The position numbers and the translations under genes are program-made. From the NCBI GenBank assembly GCA_938041455.1, contig CALITO010000023.1:1-64000 (forward strand): 64,000 nt of DNA. Reading direction: 5' to 3'. Source of the stretch: an uncultured bacterium (GTDB taxonomy: Bacteria; Armatimonadota; JACIXR01). Numbering within the stretch: the stretch's first letter is position 1; each line of letters starts with the position of its first letter. The notes beneath the pieces are model-generated. The model ran no database searches. It was not told the origin of the DNA and saw only the letters and a list, made by a program, of their open reading frames with translations. Shown here piece after piece: positions 55,872 through 64,000 of this stretch.

Positions 55872-58800
55872 ATGAAAATTCTTTTCAGCGTGGCAACTTG
55901 TGTGTTGCTTTTGGTTGTAGGAGAGGTTTGGGCAGGGAGGATGACGATTTCCCTGGATGGAAGATGGGAGTTCGTCAAAGTTCACTCCCTTGATGAACCT
56001 ATCCCTACTTCGGGCTGGCAACCAATAAACATCCCCGGCACACTCTACGGCTACAACTACGAGAGAGCGTGGTTCCATAGAAAAATCTTCATCCCTAAGG
56101 AATGGAACTATTACCGTGTCATCCTTCGCTTTGGAGGCGTTAAATACAATAGCAGGGTCATCGTCAATGGCAAAGATGTGGGCGGATGCTTCAATGGCTA
56201 CGATGCCTTCCAATTGGATATAACATCAGCGGTTCGCTTCGGCGCCGATAACGATATCTTCGTCGGCGTCCACGACTGGACGGGGGTCTTCGTAGGCGAA
56301 AAGGTAGATTTTGAAATGGTTCAAAAAACTTCCAATATTGACTTGCGAGAGGTCCCTCAAGACCGCATAATTTCCCCCATTGGCGGACACTATTACCAAT
56401 ACGGTATATGGAACAGCGTTTATCTCCTCGCCGTCCCACCCATTTACATCAAGGAAACCTTGATCCGTCCTTCCATCCGACAAAACAAACTTGAAGTAGA
56501 GGTTAAAGTCGTAAATGCAGGTGATAAAAGCGCCAGCGTAACCTTAAAGGGCGATATCTATCCTTGGGATGGAAGAGGAAAGGATAAGAGTGGACAATGG
56601 GGAGTAAAGGGAAAAGCGGTGGCAAGCTTTCCCGCAACAAAATTGGAGATCCCCCCTGGTGAAACTCACTCCCTAACCCTTAACCTTGCCAAACCTTCCC
56701 TTAATACCTGGTCCCCCTATAATCCCCACCTCTATGTTTTGGAGCTTAGAATTGACCGGCCTAACGGCGATGTTCTGCGGGAACGTTTTGGCTATAGGGA
56801 ACTCTGGGCAGAGAATGGAGACTTCTATTTTAATGGTAAGAAGGTGCACCTCCTTGCTTCCTCTTGGTGGCCTCCCACACAGGGAGTTTCAAGGGAATAT
56901 GTAGTGGAGCAAATAACCGCCCTTAAGAAGATGAATGCGGTAGCATTCCGCACTCATACCCAGCCCTGGCAGGATGTATATTACGAGGTTGCGGATGAGC
57001 TCGGCCTAATGATGATTCCCGAGGCAGCAATCTGGAACGATGACACCGTCTACCGCGTCTTTGACCCCAAGTTCTGGGAGAATTACGCCGAGCATCTACG
57101 CTCTATGATCCGCCATCTCTACAATCATCCTTCGGTGATTATGTGGAGTTTGGAGAACGAGCTCACAGGGCCAAGGGTGAACGAGAACTTCCCTGAGACG
57201 GAAGAAAACCTGGCGAGAATGGGCAGAATTGTGAAGGCAGAAGACCCCACACGCCTCATAACCTATGAATCGGATGGGGACCCCGGTGGAGCTACGGATG
57301 TCATCGGCATCCATTATCCCAACGAGTTTCCCCAGAGGCGTCTTTGGCCCAACGATGCCTACTGGATGGAAGAGCCTCGTTATGCAGGCGGTGGAGGGGG
57401 AATATTCTGGAAAGGTCTTTTCCTTTGGGACCGTAAGAAACCCTTATATATAGGAGAATATCTCTGGGTCCCCTCCCGCGACCCCTCTACCAACACCCTC
57501 TTTTACGGCGATGAAGCCTATCGTGACCATCAAACCTACCGCACTTTGGCGAAGGCTTTAGCCTGGCGGATGCAAATCCTCGCCTACCGCCACTACGAGG
57601 TCAGTGGGCACTCCCCTTGGACGGTCATAGAACAAGGTCCCCTTGATGAGCGCAATCCCTGCTGGGTCGCCCAAAGGGATATGTATCGCCCCCTCGCTTG
57701 CTTTATTGAAGAATACGATTCTCGCTTCTTCTCAGAAGAAACAGTCCAGAGAACAGTGGAGTTCTTCAACGATACTATGAAGGACTTACCAAAAGTTACA
57801 TTCAAATGGGCACTGTTGGAAGGCAAGAGAACCCTCCAAGAGGGAGAAGAAACCTTGAATATGAAAAGCGGTGACCGCCTGGAGCGAGTTATCAAGGTTA
57901 CCTTACCCAAGGTATCCGCTCGCAAGCAGTTAACATTAAGCTTAACCCTTAATGCTAATGGCGTTGCGCCATTCAAGGAAGAATGGAAGATAGAAGTCTT
58001 CCCGCCCCTCTCCAAAGATCTCTTCCCCCAAGTTCCCCTCTTTATTTACGACCCTAAAGACAAGCTCTCATCCACATTGAGTAATATAGGAGTAAAGTTT
58101 AATCAGCTCGACCGATTAAGAGAGTGGAGCGGTGAGGGAATCCTCCTGATAGCTCCCGAAGCGTTGGAGGCTGAGAAGCCAACTGAACCCCCCATCATAG
58201 GGGAACCACGGGGTGCGGAGCAATGGTTAGCCCAACAAATTGAGAATGGAGGAAAGGTGCTCGTTTTGGAGCAGACCCCCTCGGCAGGGGAGTGGCTTCC
58301 CCTTTCCTTGGAGAACCAATCCTCCACTTTCAGCTTCCCCCTTATTTCCAACCACCCCATTCTCCAGGGCATAACCTCTGAGGATCTTCGCTGGTGGCGC
58401 GGAGATAACCTTGTCAGTTTAAACGAGCCAATTCGTCCTATGCAGGCTGGAATGCTCCCTCTCATAGTTACAGGCACGGGGAGGGGACTTTCTCACGCCC
58501 CCCTTGTAGAGGTAAGACAGGGGAAAGGAGCATTGATAATCTGCCAAATGAGAGTGGCAAGCAAACTGACAAGCGAGCCTATGGCAGGTGTGCTTCTTGG
58601 AAGAATGCTCAACTATCTGGCAAACTATGAGCCGCCCGAGGGAGAAGCGCTCGTCCTCGCATCTCCTTCTCTTCAAAGGAAGCTCGAAGCCCTGCGGTTA
58701 GATTGGCGCCCCCTTGAGAGTTTCTCCAAGCTCCGCTATCCCGATACCCAACTTCTGATAATAGAGGATAGTTCCCTCATAGCCGAAAACTTTGGGCAAC

Positions 58801-60005
58801 TACAAAAATTCATAGAAGCGGGAGGAAATGTCCTCTGGCATCGCCCCAAAGCTGAGGACCTCGCAAAACTATCAGAACTTTCCCTTGTGCTCCAGCCCTA
58901 TCAAGGACCAATTACCCGAGCGGAAGGAGAGGGTGAACTATTCTCCTATTTGTCAAGAGAAGACCTCTACTGGCTTGCTCCTCCCAGCGGTCCCTGGTGG
59001 CAGGTCGCTCCCATCGCGGTCAACTCCGTTGACGGTGTATTCATTTCTAAAACAGCCCTTCCGGGTGCCAAAAGGTTCCCCGCCACGAAGGGAGCGAAAA
59101 TAGAAGAAGGTGTAAATATAGTGGGAAATGAGCTAGCCTTCTTCACCCGGGGTATGGCTGAATGGGAGATAGAGATTCCCCAATCAGGGACATATAATTT
59201 CGGCTTGGTAGCCAGGGGAACACCCGTAGGGGGAATCTATCCCATAGTTGATGTCTATCTTGACGGAGAAAAGGTTGGAATTATTTATGTGGGAAGCGAG
59301 AAACAAGCAACTTATGTTTGCTCGTTCTTTGCTAAAAAGGGAAAACATAGGTTAGGCATCGCTTTCACCAACGATGCCTGGGCACCTCCCGAGGACCGCA
59401 ACCTCTGGGTTAAAGAGTTCCTTTTGGCAAAGGGCGAGGAAAGAGAAAAAATGGAAGTTTTAACCTCCCCTCCCGCTCTGATATCGCTTCCCCTGGGTAA
59501 AGGCAAATTGGTCCTGAGTTCCATTCGTTGGGATGAGCCGCCGGCGGGCAACGGACTTAAAGCGAGAAGGTTTATCTCCCACCTGCTCACAGCCTTAGGT
59601 GCGAGGTTTCTTCCTGCGAATAAGGTAAGCGTAATAAAGGCGGAGAGATTCAATCCGGCAGGAGAGTATCCTTTATTGAACTGGGAGGAAGGTTTCATCG
59701 CCATGGCGACCAACGCCACTGTGAAGACGGAGATAGATGTCGCTCAGAAGGGGAATTATAGAATAACGATTTGGGCAAGAGGGACGCAAGCTGAGGGTGT
59801 TTACCCTATAGTCGTCCTGGATTTGGACGGAGAGGAGATAGGAAGGATTGAATGCAAGGGGGAAGAGTGGAACCCCCACTCCATAGAGGCAGAACTCCCT
59901 GCGGGGAAACATACATTCTCCCTGAGCTTCATAAATGATCTCTGGCGCCCTCCGGAGGATAGGAATCTCTGGGTTTCCCAGGTAGAATTTGAGCTATTGA
60001 GATGA
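55872..60005 (+). CDS. Secreted GH2 glycosidase with tandem CBM60-like modules
   Basis: A 1377-residue exported protein. Signal peptide (about 1-22), GH2 sugar-binding domain (about 25-185), immunoglobulin-like domain (about 190-305), TIM barrel (about 306-600) with acid/base Glu430 in SLENEL and nucleophile Glu529 in IGEYLW, then beta and glutamine-amidotransferase-like regions (about 690-1050). Two related modules (about 1067-1186 and 1257-1377) both end in an ND.W.PPEDRNLWV motif as in CBM60/xylan-binding modules. I chose ATG 55872 over GTG 55866. It may act on xylan or another beta-glycan. Confidence 0.88.
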   Translation: MKILFSVATCVLLLVVGEVWAGRMTISLDGRWEFVKVHSLDEPIPTSGWQPINIPGTLYGYNYERAWFHRKIFIPKEWNYYRVILRFGGVKYNSRVIVNGKDVGGCFNGYDAFQLDITSAVRFGADNDIFVGVHDWTGVFVGEKVDFEMVQKTSNIDLREVPQDRIISPIGGHYYQYGIWNSVYLLAVPPIYIKETLIRPSIRQNKLEVEVKVVNAGDKSASVTLKGDIYPWDGRGKDKSGQWGVKGKAVASFPATKLEIPPGETHSLTLNLAKPSLNTWSPYNPHLYVLELRIDRPNGDVLRERFGYRELWAENGDFYFNGKKVHLLASSWWPPTQGVSREYVVEQITALKKMNAVAFRTHTQPWQDVYYEVADELGLMMIPEAAIWNDDTVYRVFDPKFWENYAEHLRSMIRHLYNHPSVIMWSLENELTGPRVNENFPETEENLARMGRIVKAEDPTRLITYESDGDPGGATDVIGIHYPNEFPQRRLWPNDAYWMEEPRYAGGGGGIFWKGLFLWDRKKPLYIGEYLWVPSRDPSTNTLFYGDEAYRDHQTYRTLAKALAWRMQILAYRHYEVSGHSPWTVIEQGPLDERNPCWVAQRDMYRPLACFIEEYDSRFFSEETVQRTVEFFNDTMKDLPKVTFKWALLEGKRTLQEGEETLNMKSGDRLERVIKVTLPKVSARKQLTLSLTLNANGVAPFKEEWKIEVFPPLSKDLFPQVPLFIYDPKDKLSSTLSNIGVKFNQLDRLREWSGEGILLIAPEALEAEKPTEPPIIGEPRGAEQWLAQQIENGGKVLVLEQTPSAGEWLPLSLENQSSTFSFPLISNHPILQGITSEDLRWWRGDNLVSLNEPIRPMQAGMLPLIVTGTGRGLSHAPLVEVRQGKGALIICQMRVASKLTSEPMAGVLLGRMLNYLANYEPPEGEALVLASPSLQRKLEALRLDWRPLESFSKLRYPDTQLLIIEDSSLIAENFGQLQKFIEAGGNVLWHRPKAEDLAKLSELSLVLQPYQGPITRAEGEGELFSYLSREDLYWLAPPSGPWWQVAPIAVNSVDGVFISKTALPGAKRFPATKGAKIEEGVNIVGNELAFFTRGMAEWEIEIPQSGTYNFGLVARGTPVGGIYPIVDVYLDGEKVGIIYVGSEKQATYVCSFFAKKGKHRLGIAFTNDAWAPPEDRNLWVKEFLLAKGEEREKMEVLTSPPALISLPLGKGKLVLSSIRWDEPPAGNGLKARRFISHLLTALGARFLPANKVSVIKAERFNPAGEYPLLNWEEGFIAMATNATVKTEIDVAQKGNYRITIWARGTQAEGVYPIVVLDLDGEEIGRIECKGEEWNPHSIEAELPAGKHTFSLSFINDLWRPPEDRNLWVSQVEFELLR

Positions 60006-60020
60006 GCGTTTAAAAATTCC

Positions 60021-60049
60021 AGGGGGCGGGGCGAAACACCCCGCCCCCT
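60021..60049. terminator. Bidirectional terminator after GH2
   Basis: A perfect 11-bp GC-rich stem (AGGGGGCGGGG with CCCCGCCCCCT) around a 7-base loop, with a run of T on the minus-strand side. It lies between the convergent GH2 and DUF5320-like genes. Confidence 0.9.
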
Positions 60050-60055
60050 AAGCAC

Positions 60056-60355
60056 TTACTCTTCCTCCTTCTCCAACTCCTGTAGGCGTTTCTCTATCTC
60101 CGCTAATATCTTCCTTAACTCCTCTGCTTGCGCCTTCAGGAACTCTGCCTCTTCCTTGGGGGTAGGAACACCACCCCAGGGGGGAGGAAACCCACCCCCA
60201 AAGGGATGCCACCACCAACAGGCTCCCCAAGCGGGTAAACCCATCGCCGCTCGCACCCAGCCGGGATATCCTGTCATTGGCCACCAGAATCGCCATCCCT
60301 TTCCAGGACCACTATGCCCTGGGGAATCGCATCCTCTTCCAGGACCACTATGCAT
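60056..60355 (-). CDS. DUF5320-like Gly/Trp-rich protein
   Basis: A 99-residue protein: an N-terminal Gly/Pro/His/Trp-rich half with a HSGPGRG motif repeated in HSGPGKG, and a C-terminal coiled coil (about 65-97). This layout matches DUF5320, whose role is unknown; members often neighbour NifX/NifB-type iron-sulfur cofactor genes, but none is here. I chose ATG 60355, which follows AAAGGAGGTGATC, over an earlier in-frame ATG at 60391. The promoter is consensus and overlapped by a palindrome. Confidence 0.8.
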   Translation of the reverse strand: MHSGPGRGCDSPGHSGPGKGWRFWWPMTGYPGWVRAAMGLPAWGACWWWHPFGGGFPPPWGGVPTPKEEAEFLKAQAEELRKILAEIEKRLQELEKEEE

Positions 60356-60377
60356 TGAGGGATCACCTCCTTTATTG

Positions 60378-60398
60378 ATAATTATTTTCAATAATTAT
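60378..60398. promoter_or_regulatory. Palindromic operator over the DUF5320-like promoter
   Basis: A perfect 9-bp inverted repeat, ATAATTATT and AATAATTAT, separated by TTC. It overlaps the -10 box and the predicted start, which suits a dimeric repressor. Confidence 0.55.
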
Positions 60399-60422
60399 AC
60401 AACGAGCCTTTAGAAAAGTCAA
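60394..60422 (-). promoter_or_regulatory. Promoter of the DUF5320-like gene
   Basis: On the minus strand TTGACT (60422-60417), a 17-base spacer and TATAAT (60399-60394), predicting a start near 60387. Confidence 0.75.
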
Positions 60423-60492
60423 ATAATGGAGGAGAGTCCTTTCCCTACTTTTCCCCTTGACGAGGAAAGAGAATGCTCCTAAATTTGATTAG

Positions 60493-60882
60493 ATGCGTTT
60501 GAAAATTCTTATTTCCTGCCTCATAGTTCTATCGCTTCTGCCCGGTTGTGGAGGTGGAGGAGGTATCCCACCCTCGCAAGATAATAATCCACCTACACCA
60601 CCGTTCAATATCTATGGAGTGGTCACAGATTCCCTGGGGAGAGTTCTTGGGGGTGCAAGTGTCTCCGCTTATTACAAGGACGCTCCTCAGACCATCTTGG
60701 ACCAAGATGAAACGGATGCCAAGGGAAGATACTACCTTTGGGTGCCTGTTGCGGAGGATAAGAAATATGTGGTAACCGCTTCAAAAACAGGCTATCAATC
60801 CGCTTCCAAAGAGGTGGAGTTATCCCCTCCCGATTATCAACAGGAAGTGAATTTCTCCCTTGAGCCAAAGGCTAAGAGATGA
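60493..60882 (+). CDS. Lipoprotein with carboxypeptidase-regulatory-like domain
   Basis: A 129-residue protein with a type II signal peptide and lipobox LLPGC (Cys at about 19), a Gly/Pro-rich spacer and one carboxypeptidase-regulatory/CarboxypepD_reg-type beta-sandwich (about 38-125; YGVVTDSLGRVLGGASVSAY in pieces). Such domains bind or stabilise envelope components. It overlaps the next gene by four bases. Confidence 0.82.
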   Translation: MRLKILISCLIVLSLLPGCGGGGGIPPSQDNNPPTPPFNIYGVVTDSLGRVLGGASVSAYYKDAPQTILDQDETDAKGRYYLWVPVAEDKKYVVTASKTGYQSASKEVELSPPDYQQEVNFSLEPKAKR

Positions 60883-61919
60883 GATATTGGCGCTATATTT
60901 TCGTCCTCCTGCTTATGGGAATAGCGGTTAAGTTTCTCGCTCCCAAGGTAGGGGAAACATACCAGGAGATACCCCTCGTCTTTAAAAGAGCGAGCAAGGA
61001 TCTCATTCCCCTCCTCTTGCTTGCCCAAGCTCTATATTATTTCGGGGATGGCTGGCTTTCCAAGGTGGTGCTGGATATGGGGGGATATAATCTCCGCCTT
61101 AAGGACACTGTGAGGATAGCTATCTTGGGAATAGTGGGAAACCAGGCAATCCCCGTTTTTGGGGGGGTAGCAATAAGCTATTATTTTTATCGGAAGATGC
61201 GCCTGCCCCATGAGGCGGTCATCTTCCTGGTCATCAGCTGGACGCTCATTGTTTATATTATGTATGCTATCTTCTTTTTCCTAAGCCTTCTCTTCGCCCC
61301 CCTTTCTCCCCTCTATTTTCTCCCCCCGCCTGTCTTGATAACCTCTATAATAGTTGTTGTCTTAGTTGTTATTTCTCTCTATTTCCTCTTCAAAGAGGAA
61401 GGTGAGAAACTCGCCTCTCTATGTGAAAAGGTTGCGAGAGGTTTGAATAGAGTAGGACAAGTTTTTCACAAAAGGGAGTTGCTCGACCCCGAACGCCCCA
61501 AACGGTTCATCCCCCGCCTTTACGAGACCTTCAGGATGTTGGGAACCAACTACTACAAACTCCCCTCCGCCTTATTTGCCTCCCTTCTTTTCTATCTCGG
61601 CAATATATTCACCCTATATTTCGCCTTTTTGATATTTGGATACAAACTGAGCTTCTTCCATATAGTTTTCTGCTATTCCCTTTCCCTCCTCCTCAGCGCC
61701 CTCACTTTGGTTCCCCAAGCCCCAGGGGTCCTGCTCGCTTCCCTGAGCGTAATCTTCACAGCGTTGGGTGTTCCCGCTCACATCGTCATACTCTCAGGGA
61801 CGCTCTATCGTGCCTTCTCCTATTGGCTTCCCCTTTTAGTAGGCGTGGTCTCCCTAATCCATATGAGGAGGGAACTGCAGAGGTTGGAGGAAAAATCTTT
61901 AAAAGAATCGGAGATATAG
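60879..61919 (+). CDS. Flippase-like membrane protein (LPG synthase TM family)
   Basis: A 346-residue protein with about eight membrane segments, containing the GNQAIPVFGGVAISYYFYRK segment (in pieces: NQAIPVFGG, then AISYYFYRK) near 88-108 and LVPQAPGVLLAS near 276, as in the lysylphosphatidylglycerol synthase TM/UPF0104 family. Members move lipids or modify phospholipids. The soluble aminoacyl transferase domain is absent. Confidence 0.85.
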   Translation: MRYWRYIFVLLLMGIAVKFLAPKVGETYQEIPLVFKRASKDLIPLLLLAQALYYFGDGWLSKVVLDMGGYNLRLKDTVRIAILGIVGNQAIPVFGGVAISYYFYRKMRLPHEAVIFLVISWTLIVYIMYAIFFFLSLLFAPLSPLYFLPPPVLITSIIVVVLVVISLYFLFKEEGEKLASLCEKVARGLNRVGQVFHKRELLDPERPKRFIPRLYETFRMLGTNYYKLPSALFASLLFYLGNIFTLYFAFLIFGYKLSFFHIVFCYSLSLLLSALTLVPQAPGVLLASLSVIFTALGVPAHIVILSGTLYRAFSYWLPLLVGVVSLIHMRRELQRLEEKSLKESEI

Positions 61920-61926
61920 AACCTGC

Positions 61927-64000
61927 TCAGTGATGTCCAATTATAACTTCTATTAAGTCCCCATTTTTTAAGATGGAGCGGGGGATAGGATGAGTGATTG
62001 CCTTCCCATTCAGCCTCACCTCTTTGACCTTGTTCCCAAATCCTCTATATTGGATATGGAGAATCACATCTCCGCACCTGATGTTCTCAAAGGAGATGTC
62101 GGCAGCCTCTCTGGGAATAGCGGGTTGAAAGTAAAGCTTTTCTTCGTCCATCCTCAAACCTCCAATCCCCTCTATTATTCCCACTGTTATGAGGATGCCA
62201 TCCTCCATTAAGCCCTGGTCGCTCCCCACCGGTTTGTCATCGGCGCTGAAAGCATTACTCCCTTCATACATCGGTAAGGGACGTGTATAGGGAAGACCGT
62301 GCCCACTTGCTAAATTCCCTCGCAAAACCCTTTTGGCGAAAGCTTCTACCTTTTTCCAAGCATCTTCCGGCGATAATCTTGCTCTTATGAACCAGTCAAA
62401 CCCACCTTGCCAGAACTGGGTCTGACCATTCTGTGTTCCGGGTGCTCTTTGAAAATTGTTCCAAATCCCCGCATAGAAGGCTTCCTTGTTCCCGTCCATT
62501 GTGTTTATTGCAGGTATGCCAGAGGGCTTTCCCGTTCTTCCATCCTTCCATGAGTAAGCATTGGGGTCGGAATCCAACCAGGAAATAACTTTTTCAACTT
62601 TCTCCTTGGGCAAAAGTCCGAGGTAATTTGCCAAAAGGGGAATATCGGTGAAGCCGAAGTCGATCTCCTTACCATTGACATCTATCCAACTGAGAAACCT
62701 TCCACCTCTCAATTTCCTTCCCTGGTTATCCCTTAGATCTTCCTCTCGCCAATAAAGGGAAAATAGGGATTCCTTTGCCCTTTCCCCTACCCTTTTGTAT
62801 TCATCTGCTTTTTCCTGCTCATCTAAGAAATAGGCAAGGCGTGCCAGAGCGAAAGCGGATGCTGAGTAATAGACTTGAAGTAGGGCATAACGATGCCCAA
62901 TGCACCAAGCATCCCAGTATGTGGATGGGCGTCCTTGCTGGGGAAGCCCTGTATATGGTTGGGGTAATACCAAGATCTCCCTTTCATCAGCCAGGGAACG
63001 ATAGAAATAAAAAGCCTCCTCCAACTTGGGAAATATCTTCCCGATGAACTTCATATCTTTTGAAAGAATCGCGTATTCCAGGACGGATAAGATGAATTGG
63101 GCGTTTGTTTCAAAGATATAACCTGTTTGATTCCAACGCCACATCCATCCGCCATCACCAAGCCTCGCTATAGGCATTATACCTCTGGGGAGAATGTCTC
63201 CCATCTCGTCCCTCGTAGTTTCCCCATCTGCGACGGCTAAGAGATAAATCTCCAAATTATTCCGCATCGTCTCCAAGTTGAAGCGGGGATTGTATTTACC
63301 CGCTAATGTCCAGAAGAAGGGGATCATCCCCTCGGGAGCCAGCGGACCCCCGAAGCAGTGTTCAAGGTAAAACATCTCAAGGGCTCTCTCAACCTCAGGG
63401 GCATTGGGCAAGTAGATTCGGAATGTTCCCTGGGAAGGAGGTCTTATATAAGGAAGCAGGCGGATGACAGCTGATAACCTGTATTTCCTCTCCCTTTCAA
63501 GTGATATTGGTCTGCAGTTATGTATGCGCCAGTCAAAGGTGCAAGAAGAAACGATTATTTTTGTTATGCCCATAGTTCTATCAAAGAGGGGATTTGGTAG
63601 ATGGACGAAGAAAGGGGTATCGCTTCCTGCGTCTCTTATTTCCAAAGTAAGGAAACGGAAGAGGGGTTGAGAGCCCTCATCCGCACAGGCTATCAAGTCG
63701 TTCCCGATGGGACGATAGCAAGGCTGAAGGGCGTAGATGCTCATCTTGTAATTCTCAAGCATCCTTCTGTGGAAATATCCTCCCCCAGAGTTGTAAAATC
63801 TCTCCCAAGAACCCGCAGGGAAGTCAAGATGCCACCCTATATAAGGGAGGTATATATCCCTGAAACTTTGGAACTCCGCCCTCAGAATAATTGCATCCTT
63901 ATCAAGGCGAAAATCCAAGGATGCCTTTACAAGGGCTTCTCCCTCGGGAGACACCAAATGGAGATTCGGAAAACGAAGAGAATAGTGAAATACCTTAACG
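61927..64000 (-). CDS. Six-hairpin-type glycoside hydrolase, 5' end beyond window
   Basis: The reading frame stays open to base 64000 with no stop, so the start is outside and the internal TTG at 63957 is not the start. The visible 690 residues have an N-terminal beta region, an alpha-helical (alpha/alpha)6 barrel (from about the AGKYNPRFNLETMRNN segment; LGDGGWMWRWN, SWIDVNGKEIDFG) and a C-terminal beta tail. It resembles GH15/GH63/GH78-like six-hairpin enzymes, but the family cannot be fixed. The stop is 7 bases from the convergent flippase-like gene. Confidence 0.78.
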   Translation of the reverse strand, partial: VKVFHYSLRFPNLHLVSPEGEALVKASLDFRLDKDAIILRAEFQSFRDIYLPYIGWHLDFPAGSWERFYNSGGGYFHRRMLENYKMSIYALQPCYRPIGNDLIACADEGSQPLFRFLTLEIRDAGSDTPFFVHLPNPLFDRTMGITKIIVSSCTFDWRIHNCRPISLERERKYRLSAVIRLLPYIRPPSQGTFRIYLPNAPEVERALEMFYLEHCFGGPLAPEGMIPFFWTLAGKYNPRFNLETMRNNLEIYLLAVADGETTRDEMGDILPRGIMPIARLGDGGWMWRWNQTGYIFETNAQFILSVLEYAILSKDMKFIGKIFPKLEEAFYFYRSLADEREILVLPQPYTGLPQQGRPSTYWDAWCIGHRYALLQVYYSASAFALARLAYFLDEQEKADEYKRVGERAKESLFSLYWREEDLRDNQGRKLRGGRFLSWIDVNGKEIDFGFTDIPLLANYLGLLPKEKVEKVISWLDSDPNAYSWKDGRTGKPSGIPAINTMDGNKEAFYAGIWNNFQRAPGTQNGQTQFWQGGFDWFIRARLSPEDAWKKVEAFAKRVLRGNLASGHGLPYTRPLPMYEGSNAFSADDKPVGSDQGLMEDGILITVGIIEGIGGLRMDEEKLYFQPAIPREAADISFENIRCGDVILHIQYRGFGNKVKEVRLNGKAITHPIPRSILKNGDLIEVIIGHH

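Overview
The window comes from a bacterium with strong AGGAGG-type ribosome binding sites, tightly packed operons and stop/start overlaps. A type IV pilus secretin cluster implies an outer membrane. A tandem-thioredoxin disulfide oxidoreductase, a TtuA-like protein and a Thermotoga-like one-cluster ferredoxin suggest a thermophile. The many glycoside hydrolases, sugar dehydrogenases and isomerases, URO-D-like and DUF-type sugar proteins resemble uncultured hot-spring lineages around Armatimonadota/Fervidibacteria. That placement is inference from gene content; no rRNA is present.

Layout. 1-290 holds a leftward leader: a 20-codon ORF followed by RNA with competing hairpins, its structural gene lying off the left edge. 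290-960 has no convincing gene. 1019-4424 is eno-pyk-ftsB-like. 4505-14034 is a long rightward series: argC, a lipoprotein, a Gfo/Idh/MocA dehydrogenase, pyrR-pyrB-pyrC, a secreted glycosidase, then an unnamed cassette (two-lobed protein, PqqD-like protein, stripped-down FtsX-type permease) with its ABC ATPase behind its own promoter at 14088. 14849-18305 carries the TIGR03960/TIGR03936-type pair and hypE.

18302-25771 is a leftward block of sugar isomerases, a dehydrogenase, a membrane glycosyltransferase, a beta-helix protein, a shrunken TtuA-like protein and two thioredoxin-fold proteins. 25932-30138 is HdrC-HdrB-HdrA-MvhD plus a half-size TauE/SafE protein. 30135-35330 has a DnaJ/TPR membrane protein, a URO-D-like protein and the leftward rarA-tsaE-tsaB-rimI operon.

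35520-42139 is the pilM-N-O-P-Q cluster, in which four or more consecutive proteins carry Gly/Met/Pro or Gly/Tyr low-complexity segments and an extra STN-only repeat protein is inserted. 42231-45235 (leftward) is ECF sigma, anti-sigma, RseB-like protein and ispG. 45391-64000 is rich in carbohydrate-active enzymes: GH36, GH140-like, GHL6-like, a 1377-residue GH2 with two CBM60-like modules, and a six-hairpin-type enzyme cut by the right edge. Among them lie a DnaA-domain-I-like protein, ferredoxin, creatininase-family protein, acetyltransferase, a DUF5320-like protein under a palindromic operator, and a flippase-like membrane protein.

The leads I find most interesting are the PqqD/minimal-FtsX cassette, the methionine-rich pilus proteins, the TtuA-like pseudoenzyme and the left-edge leader.
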